Assembly: GCF_003626655.1 (NCBI RefSeq)
Contig: NZ_RBAN01000004.1
Location: 558,001-622,000 of the forward strand
Direction of reading: 5' to 3'
Length of the DNA stretch: 64,000 nt
Source: Micromonospora costi
GTDB taxonomy: Bacteria; Actinomycetota; Actinomycetes; Mycobacteriales; Micromonosporaceae
The translations under genes were made by a program, and so were the position numbers. This document shows positions 15,623-23,800 of this stretch, piece by piece; the stretch's first letter is position 1; every line of letters begins with the position of its first letter. The notes under the pieces were generated by a model, which was not told the DNA's origin, searched no databases, and worked only from the letters and a program-made list of their open reading frames with translations.

Positions 15623-17899
15623 TCAGACCAGGTCGAACCGGTCCAGCTCCATCACCTTGGTCCAGGCCGCGACGAAGTCGGTCACGAACTTCTCGCGGGC
15701 GTCCTGGCTGGCGTACACCTCGGCCAGGGCCCGGAGCTGCGAGTTGGAACCGAAGATGAGGTCGACCGCGGTGGCGGTCCACTTCACCTGGTCGGTGGCC
15801 AGGTCGCGGATCTCGTACACGTGCTCCTCGGACTCCGACGCCTTCCACCGGGTGCCCGGGGAGAGCAGGTTGGTGAAGAAGTCGTTGGTGAGCACGCCGG
15901 GCTTGTCGGTGAGGACACCGTGCTGCGAGCCACCGACGTTCGCGCCGAGGGAGCGCAGGCCGCCGACGAGGACGGTCATCTCGGGCGCGGTCAGGTTGAG
16001 CATGTAGGCGCGGTCGACGAGCAGCACCTCCGGCTGGGTCTTCTCGCCGGGACGCAGGTAGTTGCGGAACCCGTCGGCGCGCGGCTCGAGGACCCGGAAG
16101 GACTCGACGTCGGTCTGCTCCTGCGAGGCGTCGGTGCGGCCCGGGTGGAACGGCACGGTCACGTCGACGCCGGCGTCGCGCGCCGCCTTCTCGACCGCGG
16201 CCGAACCGGCCAGCACGATGAGGTCCGCGAGGGAGATCTTCGCCCCGCCGGTGGAGTTGAACTCGCGCTGGATGCCCTCGAGGGTCTCCAGGACCGTCGC
16301 GAGCTGCTCGGGCTGGTTGACCTCCCAGCTGCGCTGCGGCTCGAGACGGATCCGGGCGCCGTTGGCGCCACCGCGCTTGTCCGTGGACCGGTAGCTGGCG
16401 GCCGAGGCCCAGGCGGTGGAGACCAGCTGGGCGGTCGTGAGGCCGGACTCCAGGACCTTCGCCTTGAGGGCCGCGACGTCGGCGTCGCCCACGAGCTCGT
16501 GGTCGACGGCCGGCACCGGGTCCTGCCACAGCTGGACCTCCGGAACCCACGGGCCGAGGAAGCGGCTGACCGGGCCCATGTCACGGTGCAGCAGCTTGTA
16601 CCAGGCCTTGGCGAACGCCAGCGCGAACTCGTCCGGGTTCTCCAGGAAGCGGCGCGAGATCTTCTCGTACGTCGGGTCGACGCGCAGGGCCAGGTCGGTC
16701 GTGAGCATCGTCGGCTTGTACTTCTTCGACGCGTCGAACGGGTCCGGGATGATCTCCGGGGCGTCCTTGGCGACCCACTGCTTCGCGCCGCCGGGGCTGG
16801 TGGTGAGCTCCCACTCGTAGGCGAAGAGGATCTCGAAGAACCGGTTGCTCCACTCGGTCGGCCGGTCGGTCCACGTCACCTCGAGGCCGCTGGTGATCGT
16901 GTCCGGGCCCTTGCCGCTGCCGTGGGTGCTCAGCCAGCCCAGGCCCTGCGCCTCCAGCGGGGCGGCCTCGGGCTCGGGGCCCACGTGGTTGTCGGCGACG
17001 GCGGCGCCGTGGGTCTTGCCGAAGGTGTGGCCGCCGGCGATGAGGGCGACGGTCTCCTCGTCGTTCATCGCCATGCGGGCGAAGGTCTCGCGGATGAAGT
17101 GCGCCGCCGCGGCCGGGTCCGCGTTGCCGCGGGGGCCCTCCGGGTTGACGTAGATGAGGCCCATCTCGGTGGCCCCGACGCCGGCCGCCATCTCCTTCTC
17201 GGAGACGTAGCGCTCGTCGCCGAGCCAGGTGTCCTCCGGACCCCAGAAGATCTCCTCCGGCTCCCAGACGTCCTCGCGGCCGAAGGCGAAGCCGAAGGTC
17301 TTGAAGCCCATCGACTCCAGGGCGACGTTGCCGGCGAGCACGAGCAGGTCGGCCCAGGAGATCTTCTGGCCGTACTTCTGCTTGACCGGCCAGAGCAGCC
17401 GGCGGGCCTTGTCGAGGTTGGCGTTGTCGGGCCAGCTGTTGAGCGGGGCGAACCGCTGGCCGCCATCACCGGCGCCGCCGCGGCCGTCGTGGATGCGGTA
17501 GGTGCCGGCGGCGTGCCAGCTCATCCGGATCATGAGGCCGCCGTAGTGGCCGAAGTCGGCCGGCCACCAGTCCTGCGAGGTGGTGAGAACCTGGATGATG
17601 TCCTGCTTGAGGGCCTCGACGTCGAGCTTCGCGAACTCCTTGGCGTAGTTGAAGTTCGCTCCCAGCGGGTTGCCCTTGGGCGACTGAGCGTGCAGCACCG
17701 AGAGGTCGAGCTGGTTGGGCCACCAGTCCCGGTTGCTGCGCGGACGACCGCCGGTCTTCGGGGTCGGCGAGTCGATCGCCGGGTTCTCGCTCTCGCTGCC
17801 GTGCGCGGTCACGGAGTCGTGCGCGACCGGGCAGCCGGCCGCCTCCTTCTTGTCCACGCCCTGGGCGCTGACGGGCGCGTTGTCCTGGGTGTCGCTCAT
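15623..17899 (-). CDS. katG: Catalase-peroxidase
   Basis: A 758-residue bifunctional heme enzyme that degrades hydrogen peroxide. The distal site is in MSWHAAGTYR (with the essential Arg, Trp and His just there) and the proximal histidine in GGHTFGKTHGA. The residues of the Met-Tyr-Trp crosslink needed for catalase activity appear present: Trp in MSWH, Tyr in LIYVNPEGP and Met in ARMAMND. The second, heme-less domain is complete. The ATG at 17899 has the SD GAAGGA, 23 bases behind furA, so the two genes form the familiar furA-katG unit. In mycobacteria this enzyme also activates isoniazid. Confidence 0.97.
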   Translation of the reverse strand: MSDTQDNAPVSAQGVDKKEAAGCPVAHDSVTAHGSESENPAIDSPTPKTGGRPRSNRDWWPNQLDLSVLHAQSPKGNPLGANFNYAKEFAKLDVEALKQDIIQVLTTSQDWWPADFGHYGGLMIRMSWHAAGTYRIHDGRGGAGDGGQRFAPLNSWPDNANLDKARRLLWPVKQKYGQKISWADLLVLAGNVALESMGFKTFGFAFGREDVWEPEEIFWGPEDTWLGDERYVSEKEMAAGVGATEMGLIYVNPEGPRGNADPAAAAHFIRETFARMAMNDEETVALIAGGHTFGKTHGAAVADNHVGPEPEAAPLEAQGLGWLSTHGSGKGPDTITSGLEVTWTDRPTEWSNRFFEILFAYEWELTTSPGGAKQWVAKDAPEIIPDPFDASKKYKPTMLTTDLALRVDPTYEKISRRFLENPDEFALAFAKAWYKLLHRDMGPVSRFLGPWVPEVQLWQDPVPAVDHELVGDADVAALKAKVLESGLTTAQLVSTAWASAASYRSTDKRGGANGARIRLEPQRSWEVNQPEQLATVLETLEGIQREFNSTGGAKISLADLIVLAGSAAVEKAARDAGVDVTVPFHPGRTDASQEQTDVESFRVLEPRADGFRNYLRPGEKTQPEVLLVDRAYMLNLTAPEMTVLVGGLRSLGANVGGSQHGVLTDKPGVLTNDFFTNLLSPGTRWKASESEEHVYEIRDLATDQVKWTATAVDLIFGSNSQLRALAEVYASQDAREKFVTDFVAAWTKVMELDRFDLV

Positions 17900-17922
17900 C
17901 TGGTTCCTTCCGAACTGGCGGA

Positions 17923-18363
17923 TCACTGGGCGATGCGGTCGGTCGCGCAGCCGGGGCAGGTGCCCCAGTAGACGACCTCCGCCTCGTCGACCACGAAGCC
18001 GTGGTCGTCGGAGGCGGTGAGACAGGGAGCCTCGCCGACGGCGCAGTCGACGTCGGCGATCGCGCCGCAGGAGCGGCACACGACATGGTGGTGGTTGTCC
18101 CCCACACGCGCTTCGTACCGTGCGGTGGCGCCGGCGGGTTGGATGCGCCGCACCAGACCGGCGTCGGTGAGGGTGCGCAGCACGTCGTAGACGGCCTGGT
18201 GGGAGACCGTGGGCTGGTTCGCGCGCACCAGTGCGATCACCGTGGCGGTGTCGACGTGCGGGTGGTCGCGGAGGGCGGCGAGCACCGCCAACCGGGGCTG
18301 GGTCACGCGCAACGAGACCGCCCGCAGCTGCGCCTCGAGGTCGGACGCCATGCGAACGACCAT
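17923..18363 (-). CDS. furA: Fur family repressor, FurA/CatR type
   Basis: A 146-residue metal- and peroxide-sensing repressor. The winged helix includes LRVTQPRLAVLAALRDHPHVD and TVSHQAVYDVLRTLTDAGLVRR. The metal-site histidine cluster GDNHHHVVCRSCG follows, with CxxC pairs C-RS-C and C-PG-C for structural zinc. Upstream placement directly before katG and the family pattern indicate that it represses itself and katG until peroxide oxidises it. The ATG at 18363 has only a weak SD (GAGTGGA); an ATG at 18351 is the alternative. Confidence 0.93.
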   Translation of the reverse strand: MVVRMASDLEAQLRAVSLRVTQPRLAVLAALRDHPHVDTATVIALVRANQPTVSHQAVYDVLRTLTDAGLVRRIQPAGATARYEARVGDNHHHVVCRSCGAIADVDCAVGEAPCLTASDDHGFVVDEAEVVYWGTCPGCATDRIAQ

Positions 18364-18365
18364 AG

Positions 18366-18405
18366 TCCACTCGTCTGGAATTGTTCAAGTTTTGGTTCGG
18401 CTTCA
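18366..18405 (-). promoter_or_regulatory. AT-rich candidate furA operator/promoter
   Basis: The stretch before furA is much richer in A and T than its surroundings and contains TTGAACAATTCC on the minus strand, with the imperfect palindrome GAACAATTC. FurA proteins bind AT-rich sequences at this position in mycobacteria and streptomycetes. The exact -35 and -10 are not clear. Confidence 0.45.
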
Positions 18406-18542
18406 ATCCGGCGCATGTCGACGGAGCGGTGGATTGCGACCATATCGGGTGCACGGGCAGGCGGGGCGACACGGCGCCGACGTGGTGACCGTCACCCCGC
18501 CGCCGAAATGGAACCGCAACACGGTACCGACACCATCGCACC

Positions 18543-19013
18543 ATGCACCTGAGCATCGAACGCGCCGACTTCGACGATCCCCGACTGGCGGCGTTCCTCC
18601 AGGCGCATCTCGACGACCTCGCGCCCACCGCCCCTCCCGAGAGTCGGCACGCGCTGCACCTCGACGGACTGCGCAGGCCGGACGTCCGCCTGTGGGTCGC
18701 CTCGATCGGCGGCGAGATCGCCGGAACCGGCGCACTGGCCGCCCTGGAGCCGGGTCACGAGGAGCTCAAGAGCATGCGGACCGATCCGGCGCGCCGGGGC
18801 CAGGGCATCGCGAGCCGTGTCCTCGACCATCTGTTGGGCGACGCGCGGGCACGCCACGTTCACCGGATCTCCTTGGAGACCGGCAGCATGGAGTTCTTCG
18901 CCCCGGCCAGAGCCCTGTACGCCAAGGCGGGATTCGTCCCCTGCCCGCCGTTCGGTTCCTACACCGACGACCCGAACAGCGTGTTCATGACCATGACGAG
19001 CCCCTTTCACTGA
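18543..19013 (+). CDS. GNAT family N-acetyltransferase
   Basis: A 156-residue acetyl-CoA-dependent acetyltransferase. The acetyl-CoA loop is RRGQGIASRVL, preceded by the strand LKSMRTDPA and followed by RISLETGSMEFFAPARALYAKAGF, which closely matches the YjgM/PhnO-like amino-acid group. No SD is present; CACCAT ends 6 bases before the ATG and may be a weak -10 of a leaderless mRNA. It is divergent from furA. The substrate is unknown. Confidence 0.85.
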   Translation: MHLSIERADFDDPRLAAFLQAHLDDLAPTAPPESRHALHLDGLRRPDVRLWVASIGGEIAGTGALAALEPGHEELKSMRTDPARRGQGIASRVLDHLLGDARARHVHRISLETGSMEFFAPARALYAKAGFVPCPPFGSYTDDPNSVFMTMTSPFH

Positions 19014-19117
19014 GGGGGGACACCGGCGAGCGTGCGGGTCTGCTGCCCCACCCTCACCGCCGGGTCAGATCCTCCCGGCACGGGCGCATTCCTCCGGGTG
19101 TACGGCGCCCAACTCGC

Positions 19118-19133
19118 TGTGACCGCGATCACA
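19118..19133. promoter_or_regulatory. Perfect CRP-type operator
   Basis: TGTGA-N6-TCACA, the exact consensus for cAMP receptor proteins including actinobacterial Crp and GlxR. It ends 19 bases before the chosen ltrA-like start codon and so would overlap its promoter, which suggests repression. Confidence 0.55.
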
Positions 19134-19152
19134 CCCGACGAGGATGAGCGGT

Positions 19153-20370
19153 ATGGGGCGTCGGGACGGCGGTGGACAGGGTGAGGACCTGCTGCTGCGT
19201 CGCGAGGACGTGCGGCAGGCCAACTTCCTGGAACTGTTCGTCGACCTGGTGCTGGTGTTCGCCCTGGCCGGGGTCGTCACCCGGGTCGCGCGGGACATCA
19301 TCAGCGAGGACGTGGTCGTGCGGTGGCGGTCGATGGCCTTCCTGCTCGTCCTGGCGCTGCCGCTGATCTGGTTGTGGATCACGACCGCGCACATCACCAG
19401 CTGGTTCGACCCCCGCCGCCGCAAGATCCAGTGGATCGTCCTCGCCAGCGCCTTCGGGATGCTGGTCATGGCCTCGTCGGTCCCGCACGCGTTCGTCGGC
19501 CGTGGGCTGGCGTTCGTCGTGCCGTACGTGCTCCTCCAGTGCGGCCGGCCGCTCATCCTCATGCCCGCGCTGCGCGGCCACCCCCTGGGGCAGCTCTACC
19601 GGCGGACCGTGCTGTGGTGCGTGGCTTCGGCGGTGATCTGGTTCGCCGGTGCGGCCGTCAGTGGCGGCGCCCGCGCCGCGGTGTGGGGCGCCGCCGTGAC
19701 CGTGGACATCGTGGCCGCGCAGCTGCGCTGGCCGGTGCCGGGCATGGCCCGCCCTCGGGTCAGTGCCTGGGCCATGGACAGCAAGCACCACCTGCCCGAG
19801 CGCTACCAGCAGTTCCTGATGATCGCCCTCGGGGAGACCGTGCTCGCCGTCGGCACCACGTTCACCGCAAACCCGATCACTCCGCTGACCGCGACGGGGC
19901 TGGCAGTGGCGTTCCTGTCCACGGTGCTGCTGTGGCGCATCTACTTCTACCGTTCCGGCCAGATCCTCGCCGAAGCCTTCGCCGCGGCCCGGGGGAAGTA
20001 CGAAGCGGGCCGCGCCCTCGGCCTCGCCCACATCGTCATGGTGCTCGGCATCATGGCGACCGCGGTCGGCTTCGAGATCGTGCTGAACCACCCGGACGGC
20101 CGTCCCGAGCCGGCGTGGCTCGCCGCGAGCCTCGGCGGACCGGCACTGTTCATCTACGGCCGGATCCGCCTGGAACGCGCCGTGTTCAACCGGCTGTCGC
20201 TGCGCCGGGTCGTCGCCGTCGCCGCTCTCGCGTTGACCGCCGTCCCCCTGTACTTCGCCCCGCCCCTGGCGGCGTCGGCCGTGGCCGGGGGCGTCCTGCT
20301 CGCCCTCGCCCTCGCCGACGCCCGCCATGCCGCCGGCCGCCCGCCGGAGGCCCCCTCGCCGGCGCACTAG
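19153..20370 (+). CDS. Low temperature requirement protein A (LtrA) family membrane protein
   Basis: A 405-residue integral membrane protein with about ten hydrophobic segments. The opening VRQANFLELFVDLVLVFALA is the LtrA signature, and HLPERYQQFLMIALGETVLA, with a conserved Glu, lies midway. LtrA was named from a cold-growth phenotype in Listeria; its biochemical role is unknown. The ATG at 19153 has a GAGGA SD 8 bases upstream; the ATG at 19144 is too close to it. A perfect CRP-type site sits immediately upstream. No partner gene is adjacent. Confidence 0.88.
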   Translation: MGRRDGGGQGEDLLLRREDVRQANFLELFVDLVLVFALAGVVTRVARDIISEDVVVRWRSMAFLLVLALPLIWLWITTAHITSWFDPRRRKIQWIVLASAFGMLVMASSVPHAFVGRGLAFVVPYVLLQCGRPLILMPALRGHPLGQLYRRTVLWCVASAVIWFAGAAVSGGARAAVWGAAVTVDIVAAQLRWPVPGMARPRVSAWAMDSKHHLPERYQQFLMIALGETVLAVGTTFTANPITPLTATGLAVAFLSTVLLWRIYFYRSGQILAEAFAAARGKYEAGRALGLAHIVMVLGIMATAVGFEIVLNHPDGRPEPAWLAASLGGPALFIYGRIRLERAVFNRLSLRRVVAVAALALTAVPLYFAPPLAASAVAGGVLLALALADARHAAGRPPEAPSPAH

Positions 20371-20525
20371 GCACGGCGTCGCCGCAGCGCCCGGCCATGC
20401 GCCGGAACGGACGCGTGGCCGTCCCGGGCATTCGGCGGGTACGGGGACAGTGAAGATGCTTCAATCGGGCCAAAGCGAACGAATGTCAGGGACACCGACA
20501 AAGTCCGCCCGCCGAGGAGCCCGCG

Positions 20526-21131
20526 ATGCAGATGACCGCCACCGACAACCACGCCGTCGCCCAGGCGGTGCACGACATCGGATCCGCTCTCTGGTTCGGC
20601 GGGACGGTGATGGGTGTCGCCGGAGTGAACAAGTCGGGCAGTGACCTGCGGGACGGCATCGACCGCATCCGCGTCGCCGAGTCGGCCTGGGGCCGGTTCG
20701 GCCCGGTGCAGTGGCTCGGCATCGGCGCCACCCTGCTCGCCGGCGCGCAGCTGGCCCGCGTGGGTGGGCGGCGCATGCTGTTGCAGAAGGGCTTCGGCAC
20801 GGTCGGCGCGGTGAAGGCCGGGCTCGCGGTCGCGGGCGCCGGGGCCTCCGTCTACGCCGCCTACTGCGGCAGCAGGATCGCGCGGCTCGCCGAGGAGGCG
20901 CACCAACGCGGCGACAAGGTCGAGGTACGCGACGCGACGCTGTCGACGCCGGAGACGCCGTCGGAGATCGCCATGTGGCAGCGCCGGCAGCGGGTCGGCT
21001 GTGGACGGAAAAGGTTGCTTCAGCGCGGCCTTCAATCGCGTCCACGGCGTCAGCCTTGGGGGCACCGCGAAGCCGAGTTGTCCCAGGCAAGACGGGGGAG
21101 CCTACGTTTCCGGAAACGCGTCAACCGCTAA
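20526..21131 (+). CDS. Hypothetical protein with a probably replaced C-terminus
   Basis: 201 residues. The first 155 form an ordinary actinobacterial protein: MQMTATDNHAVAQAVHDIGS, two or three hydrophobic helices (SALWFGGTVMGVAGV, WLGIGATLLAGAQLA, VKAGLAVAGAGASVYAAYCG) and an amphipathic end, EIAMWQRRQR. The last 45 residues are extremely basic, lack hydrophobic helices and look like out-of-frame translation. Related proteins, as I recall, continue with further membrane helices. The DNA after about 20995 therefore looks like foreign or rearranged sequence joined to the gene. A good SD (GAGGAG) precedes the ATG. The function is unknown. Confidence 0.6.
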   Translation: MQMTATDNHAVAQAVHDIGSALWFGGTVMGVAGVNKSGSDLRDGIDRIRVAESAWGRFGPVQWLGIGATLLAGAQLARVGGRRMLLQKGFGTVGAVKAGLAVAGAGASVYAAYCGSRIARLAEEAHQRGDKVEVRDATLSTPETPSEIAMWQRRQRVGCGRKRLLQRGLQSRPRRQPWGHREAELSQARRGSLRFRKRVNR

Positions 21132-21199
21132 ATGATGTTCGTTCCGCGTCACCGCGTCCTCTACTGTGCGGTCGTGGTCAGCCCGGTGGATCGAGCGAC

Positions 21200-21250
21200 A
21201 TCCTGGAAGTAGTGGCCTCCGCCGGCCGTTGAGGCCACTACTTCCAGGAT
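21200..21250. repeat. Perfect 20-bp inverted repeat
   Basis: ATCCTGGAAGTAGTGGCCTC (21200-21219) is repeated exactly, inverted, at 21231-21250 around an 11-base loop. GATCG blocks lie outside both arms. The GATCGA and TCCTGGAAGT blocks recur in the palindrome at 9435-9515. It could also act as a terminator, but it is 69 bases past the stop of a damaged gene and has AT-containing arms. Confidence 0.65.
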
Positions 21251-21358
21251 CTTGTGCGATCTTGGGCCGATCGGGCAGAGTGCGGCTGGGATTGCTCAGG
21301 AGTTCGCGGCCGGCCCATCCCCGGGACGCCCGGGTCGCACCCCGCGGCAGGGTGTGGC

Positions 21359-22177
21359 TCAGGAGGCCGCGGCCGACTTCTCGGTGGAATCGGCCGAGGT
21401 GGCACCCTGACCGGGACGGCGGGTCAGGACCTGGGGGCCGGAGGCCGTGATGGCGACGGTGTGTTCGGAGTGGGCGGTGCGGGAGCCGTCGGCGGAGCGG
21501 ATCGTCCAGCCGTCGCGGTCGAATTTGATCTTGTCCGTGGTGCGGCAGAACCAGGGTTCGATGGCGATGGTGAGTCCGGGGTGGAGTTTGAGGCCGCGGC
21601 GGGCACGGCCGTCGTTGGAGACGTGCGGGGCCTCGTGCATGGTGCGGCCGATGCCGTGGCCGCCGAACTCGCCGTTGACGCCGTAGCCGTAGGAACGGGC
21701 GACCTCGCCGATCGCTGCGGAGATGTCGCCGAGGCGTCCGCCGGGCTGGGCGGCGGCGATGCCGGCCTCCAGTGCGACCTCGGTGGCCTCGATCAGCTTC
21801 AGGTCTTCCGGGTCAGGGGTGCCGACGATGACGGAGAGCGCGGAGTCAGCGACCCAGCCGTCGATACCGGCCGCCATGTCGATGCTGAGCAGGTCACCGT
21901 CGCGCAGGACGTAGTCGTGCGGCAGGCCGTGCAGCACCGCGTCGTTCACCGACAGGCACAACACGTTGCGGAACGGGCCGCGGCCGAACGACGGGGCGTA
22001 GTCCCAGTAGCAGGATTCGGCGCCGCGTTCGGAGATCCGGCGGCGGGCGTGGTGTTCGAGGTCCATCAGGTTGACGCCGACTGCGGCGACGGTGCTCAGC
22101 TCGGCGAGCAGCTCGCCGACGAACTGGCCGGTCACCGCCATCCGGCCGATCTCCTCGGCGGACTTGAGCTCGATCAC
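21359..22177 (-). CDS. map: Type I methionine aminopeptidase
   Basis: A 272-residue cytosolic enzyme that removes the initiator methionine from nascent proteins. The five metal ligands are visible: D100, D111, H174 (in GGHGIGR), E207 (in IAIEPW) and E238 (in HSEHT). The catalytic H83 is in VLHGLP. The GTG at 22177 has the SD GGGAGG. It is divergent from a small XRE regulator and shares a short promoter region with it. Actinobacteria usually carry more than one map gene, and the housekeeping copy normally lies near the ribosomal genes, so this is probably the accessory one. Confidence 0.93.
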   Translation of the reverse strand: MIELKSAEEIGRMAVTGQFVGELLAELSTVAAVGVNLMDLEHHARRRISERGAESCYWDYAPSFGRGPFRNVLCLSVNDAVLHGLPHDYVLRDGDLLSIDMAAGIDGWVADSALSVIVGTPDPEDLKLIEATEVALEAGIAAAQPGGRLGDISAAIGEVARSYGYGVNGEFGGHGIGRTMHEAPHVSNDGRARRGLKLHPGLTIAIEPWFCRTTDKIKFDRDGWTIRSADGSRTAHSEHTVAITASGPQVLTRRPGQGATSADSTEKSAAAS

Positions 22178-22198
22178 GACAGCCTCCCTCTCGTCTGC

Positions 22199-22212
22199 GG
22201 TATTTTTATACC
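22199..22212. promoter_or_regulatory. Palindrome in the map / XRE divergent promoter
   Basis: GGTATTTTTATACC is a 5+4+5 inverted repeat and an AT-rich island in GC-rich DNA, 22 bases ahead of the map start and 39 ahead of the XRE start. It is a plausible site for the XRE protein. Confidence 0.45.
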
Positions 22213-22250
22213 ACGCCGGATGGGTGCTGCTCCGGGGGTATCCTGCTGGC

Positions 22251-22517
22251 ATGGTTCGCCAACCACTCACCGCCGAACAGATCGCGGCGGGCCAGCGCCT
22301 CGGAGTCGCCCTCCGGGCCGCGCGGGCCGGCCGCAGCCTCGTCGAGGTGGCCCTGGCGGCCGGCATCTCCCCCGAGACGCTGCGCAAGATCGAAGCGGGC
22401 CGCCTGCCCGCACCGGCGTTCGGCACCGTGGTCTGCCTCAGCCAGGCCCTCGACGTCCCCCTCAGCGACCTGGCCGACGTCTGGCTGGCCGACATGCGCG
22501 TCCACCAGGCGTCCTAG
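22251..22517 (+). CDS. XRE family helix-turn-helix regulator
   Basis: An 88-residue protein that is little more than a helix-turn-helix domain: LGVALRAARAGRSLVEVALAAGISPETLRKIEAGR, where the recognition helix is SPETLRKIE. There is no SD; the -10 hexamer TATCCT ends 6 bases before the ATG, so the mRNA is probably leaderless. It is divergent from map across 73 bases holding a palindrome. Likely function is local repression or autoregulation. Confidence 0.85.
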   Translation: MVRQPLTAEQIAAGQRLGVALRAARAGRSLVEVALAAGISPETLRKIEAGRLPAPAFGTVVCLSQALDVPLSDLADVWLADMRVHQAS

Positions 22518-22579
22518 CGACCGGCGCGTCATCACCCGGCGCAGCACTGCCGGCCGACATCGGACACGAGTCCCTCGCG

Positions 22580-22660
22580 ACAACCGTTGTTTGTGTCCCC
22601 GAACCCTCATCCGCAGGACGAACCGACCGGCTCCTGCGGGGGGCCACAACGGTCAGTTGT
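22580..22660. promoter_or_regulatory. Two LysR-type dyads upstream of the lysR-like gene
   Basis: ACAAC-C-GTTGT (22580-22590) and ACAAC-GGTCA-GTTGT (22646-22660) use the same half-sites. The second has the 5+5+5 layout of a LysR recognition site. They are 66 bases apart and the second ends 18 bases before the start codon. They suggest autoregulation. Confidence 0.55.
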
Positions 22661-22678
22661 ACGGCCTAGGCTGTGCCG

Positions 22679-23650
22679 ATGGATACCGAGGCGGTGCGGT
22701 CGTTCGTCCGGGCGGCCGAGGTGGGGCAGCTGCAGCACGCGGCCGACGAGCTGGGCGTCACACAGCAGGCGGTCTCGAAGCGGATCGCCGCCCTGGAGCG
22801 CGAGCTGGGCGTCCGCCTGTTCACCCGTACCGCCCGAGGGGTCGAGCTGACACTCGACGGTCAGGCCTTCCTCCCGCACGCACGGACCGTCGTGACGGGT
22901 GTCGACCGCGCCGTCAACGCCGTCCGGCCCGGCTCGCGGGCCCTTCGGATCGACGTACTGGGCCTACGGAGCGCGCAGGCCGTCGTTCTGCACGACTACT
23001 GGCGATCGCACCCCGAAACCGACCTCGACGTCGTGACCCTCAGGGTCAACGACCCCCATGTGGCGGCCGTCGCCGTCCAGACGGGCGAGATCGACGCCTC
23101 GTTCCGCACCGTCACCGATGCGGCCACGCTGCCGCACGACGTACAGATGATCCACGCCTTCGACTCTCCGCTGGAACTCCTCGTCGGCCCCAGGCATCCG
23201 CTCGCCTCCGCCCGGACGCTCACCCCACCCCAGCTGCGCGACCGTCGGATCTGGGTGCCGGGGATCGCGCCCCGGAGCGAATGGGCCGAGTTCTACGACG
23301 AGCTCGCCACCGCCTTCGACCTGCGCATCGACGCGGCGGGCCCGAACTTCGGCAACGAGGTTCTCCTCGACGCCCTCGCGGACTCCACCGACGTGGCCAC
23401 CCTCGTCGGCGCGCGCGACCGGTACATCTGGCCGACGAGCCACGACCTGCGCCGCATCCCGATCGTGAACCCGACGCTCGCCTACCCGCTCTCCCTCATG
23501 TTGCCCAGGACGAACCCGCACCCGGGACTCCACGCGATCATCAACCACCTCGCGAGCCTCGCACCGCTGCCCGAGAGGGCCTGGCTCCCGTCCTGGGCCA
23601 CGACACGACGCCGCAGCGACGACGACACCGTGCGCACCCACCGCCCCTGA
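22679..23650 (+). CDS. LysR family transcriptional regulator
   Basis: A 323-residue LysR protein. The N-terminal winged helix is typical (VRSFVRAAEVGQLQHAADEL, then TQQAVSKRIAALERELGVRLF). The C-terminal substrate-binding domain has the usual two lobes. The ATG at 22679 is preferred over the GTG at 22673 because the -10 TAGGCT ends 6 bases before it. Two dyads lie upstream. Unusually, no divergent target gene is present: the next upstream gene is the XRE regulator in the same orientation. The inducer is unknown. Confidence 0.92.
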   Translation: MDTEAVRSFVRAAEVGQLQHAADELGVTQQAVSKRIAALERELGVRLFTRTARGVELTLDGQAFLPHARTVVTGVDRAVNAVRPGSRALRIDVLGLRSAQAVVLHDYWRSHPETDLDVVTLRVNDPHVAAVAVQTGEIDASFRTVTDAATLPHDVQMIHAFDSPLELLVGPRHPLASARTLTPPQLRDRRIWVPGIAPRSEWAEFYDELATAFDLRIDAAGPNFGNEVLLDALADSTDVATLVGARDRYIWPTSHDLRRIPIVNPTLAYPLSLMLPRTNPHPGLHAIINHLASLAPLPERAWLPSWATTRRRSDDDTVRTHRP

Positions 23651-23768
23651 CGCTGGTGTGCGCGCCGCGCGGCATGCTGCTTTCGGCAGCGGGAACAGGC
23701 TGAGTGTGTCCGCCGTGCGCGAGCCCCACCGCCGCACCAGGCTGCCCGGCGCCCGTCCGCCGTCCGGC

Positions 23769-23799
23769 GCCGTGCCGGCTCCCACCGAGCCGGCACGGC
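23769..23799 (+). other. Strong hairpin abutting the dedA-like start codon
   Basis: A perfect 13-bp stem (GCCGTGCCGGCTC and its complement) with a 5-base loop that ends one base before the GTG at 23801. It may terminate the LysR transcript, whose stop is 118 bases upstream, or hide the ribosome-binding region of the next gene. Confidence 0.6.
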
Positions 23800-23800
23800 G

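Noticed and set aside
15065..17971. A 968-codon open frame on the plus strand
   Set aside because: It runs antisense to katG, which has all catalytic motifs on the minus strand. The peptide shows no domain.
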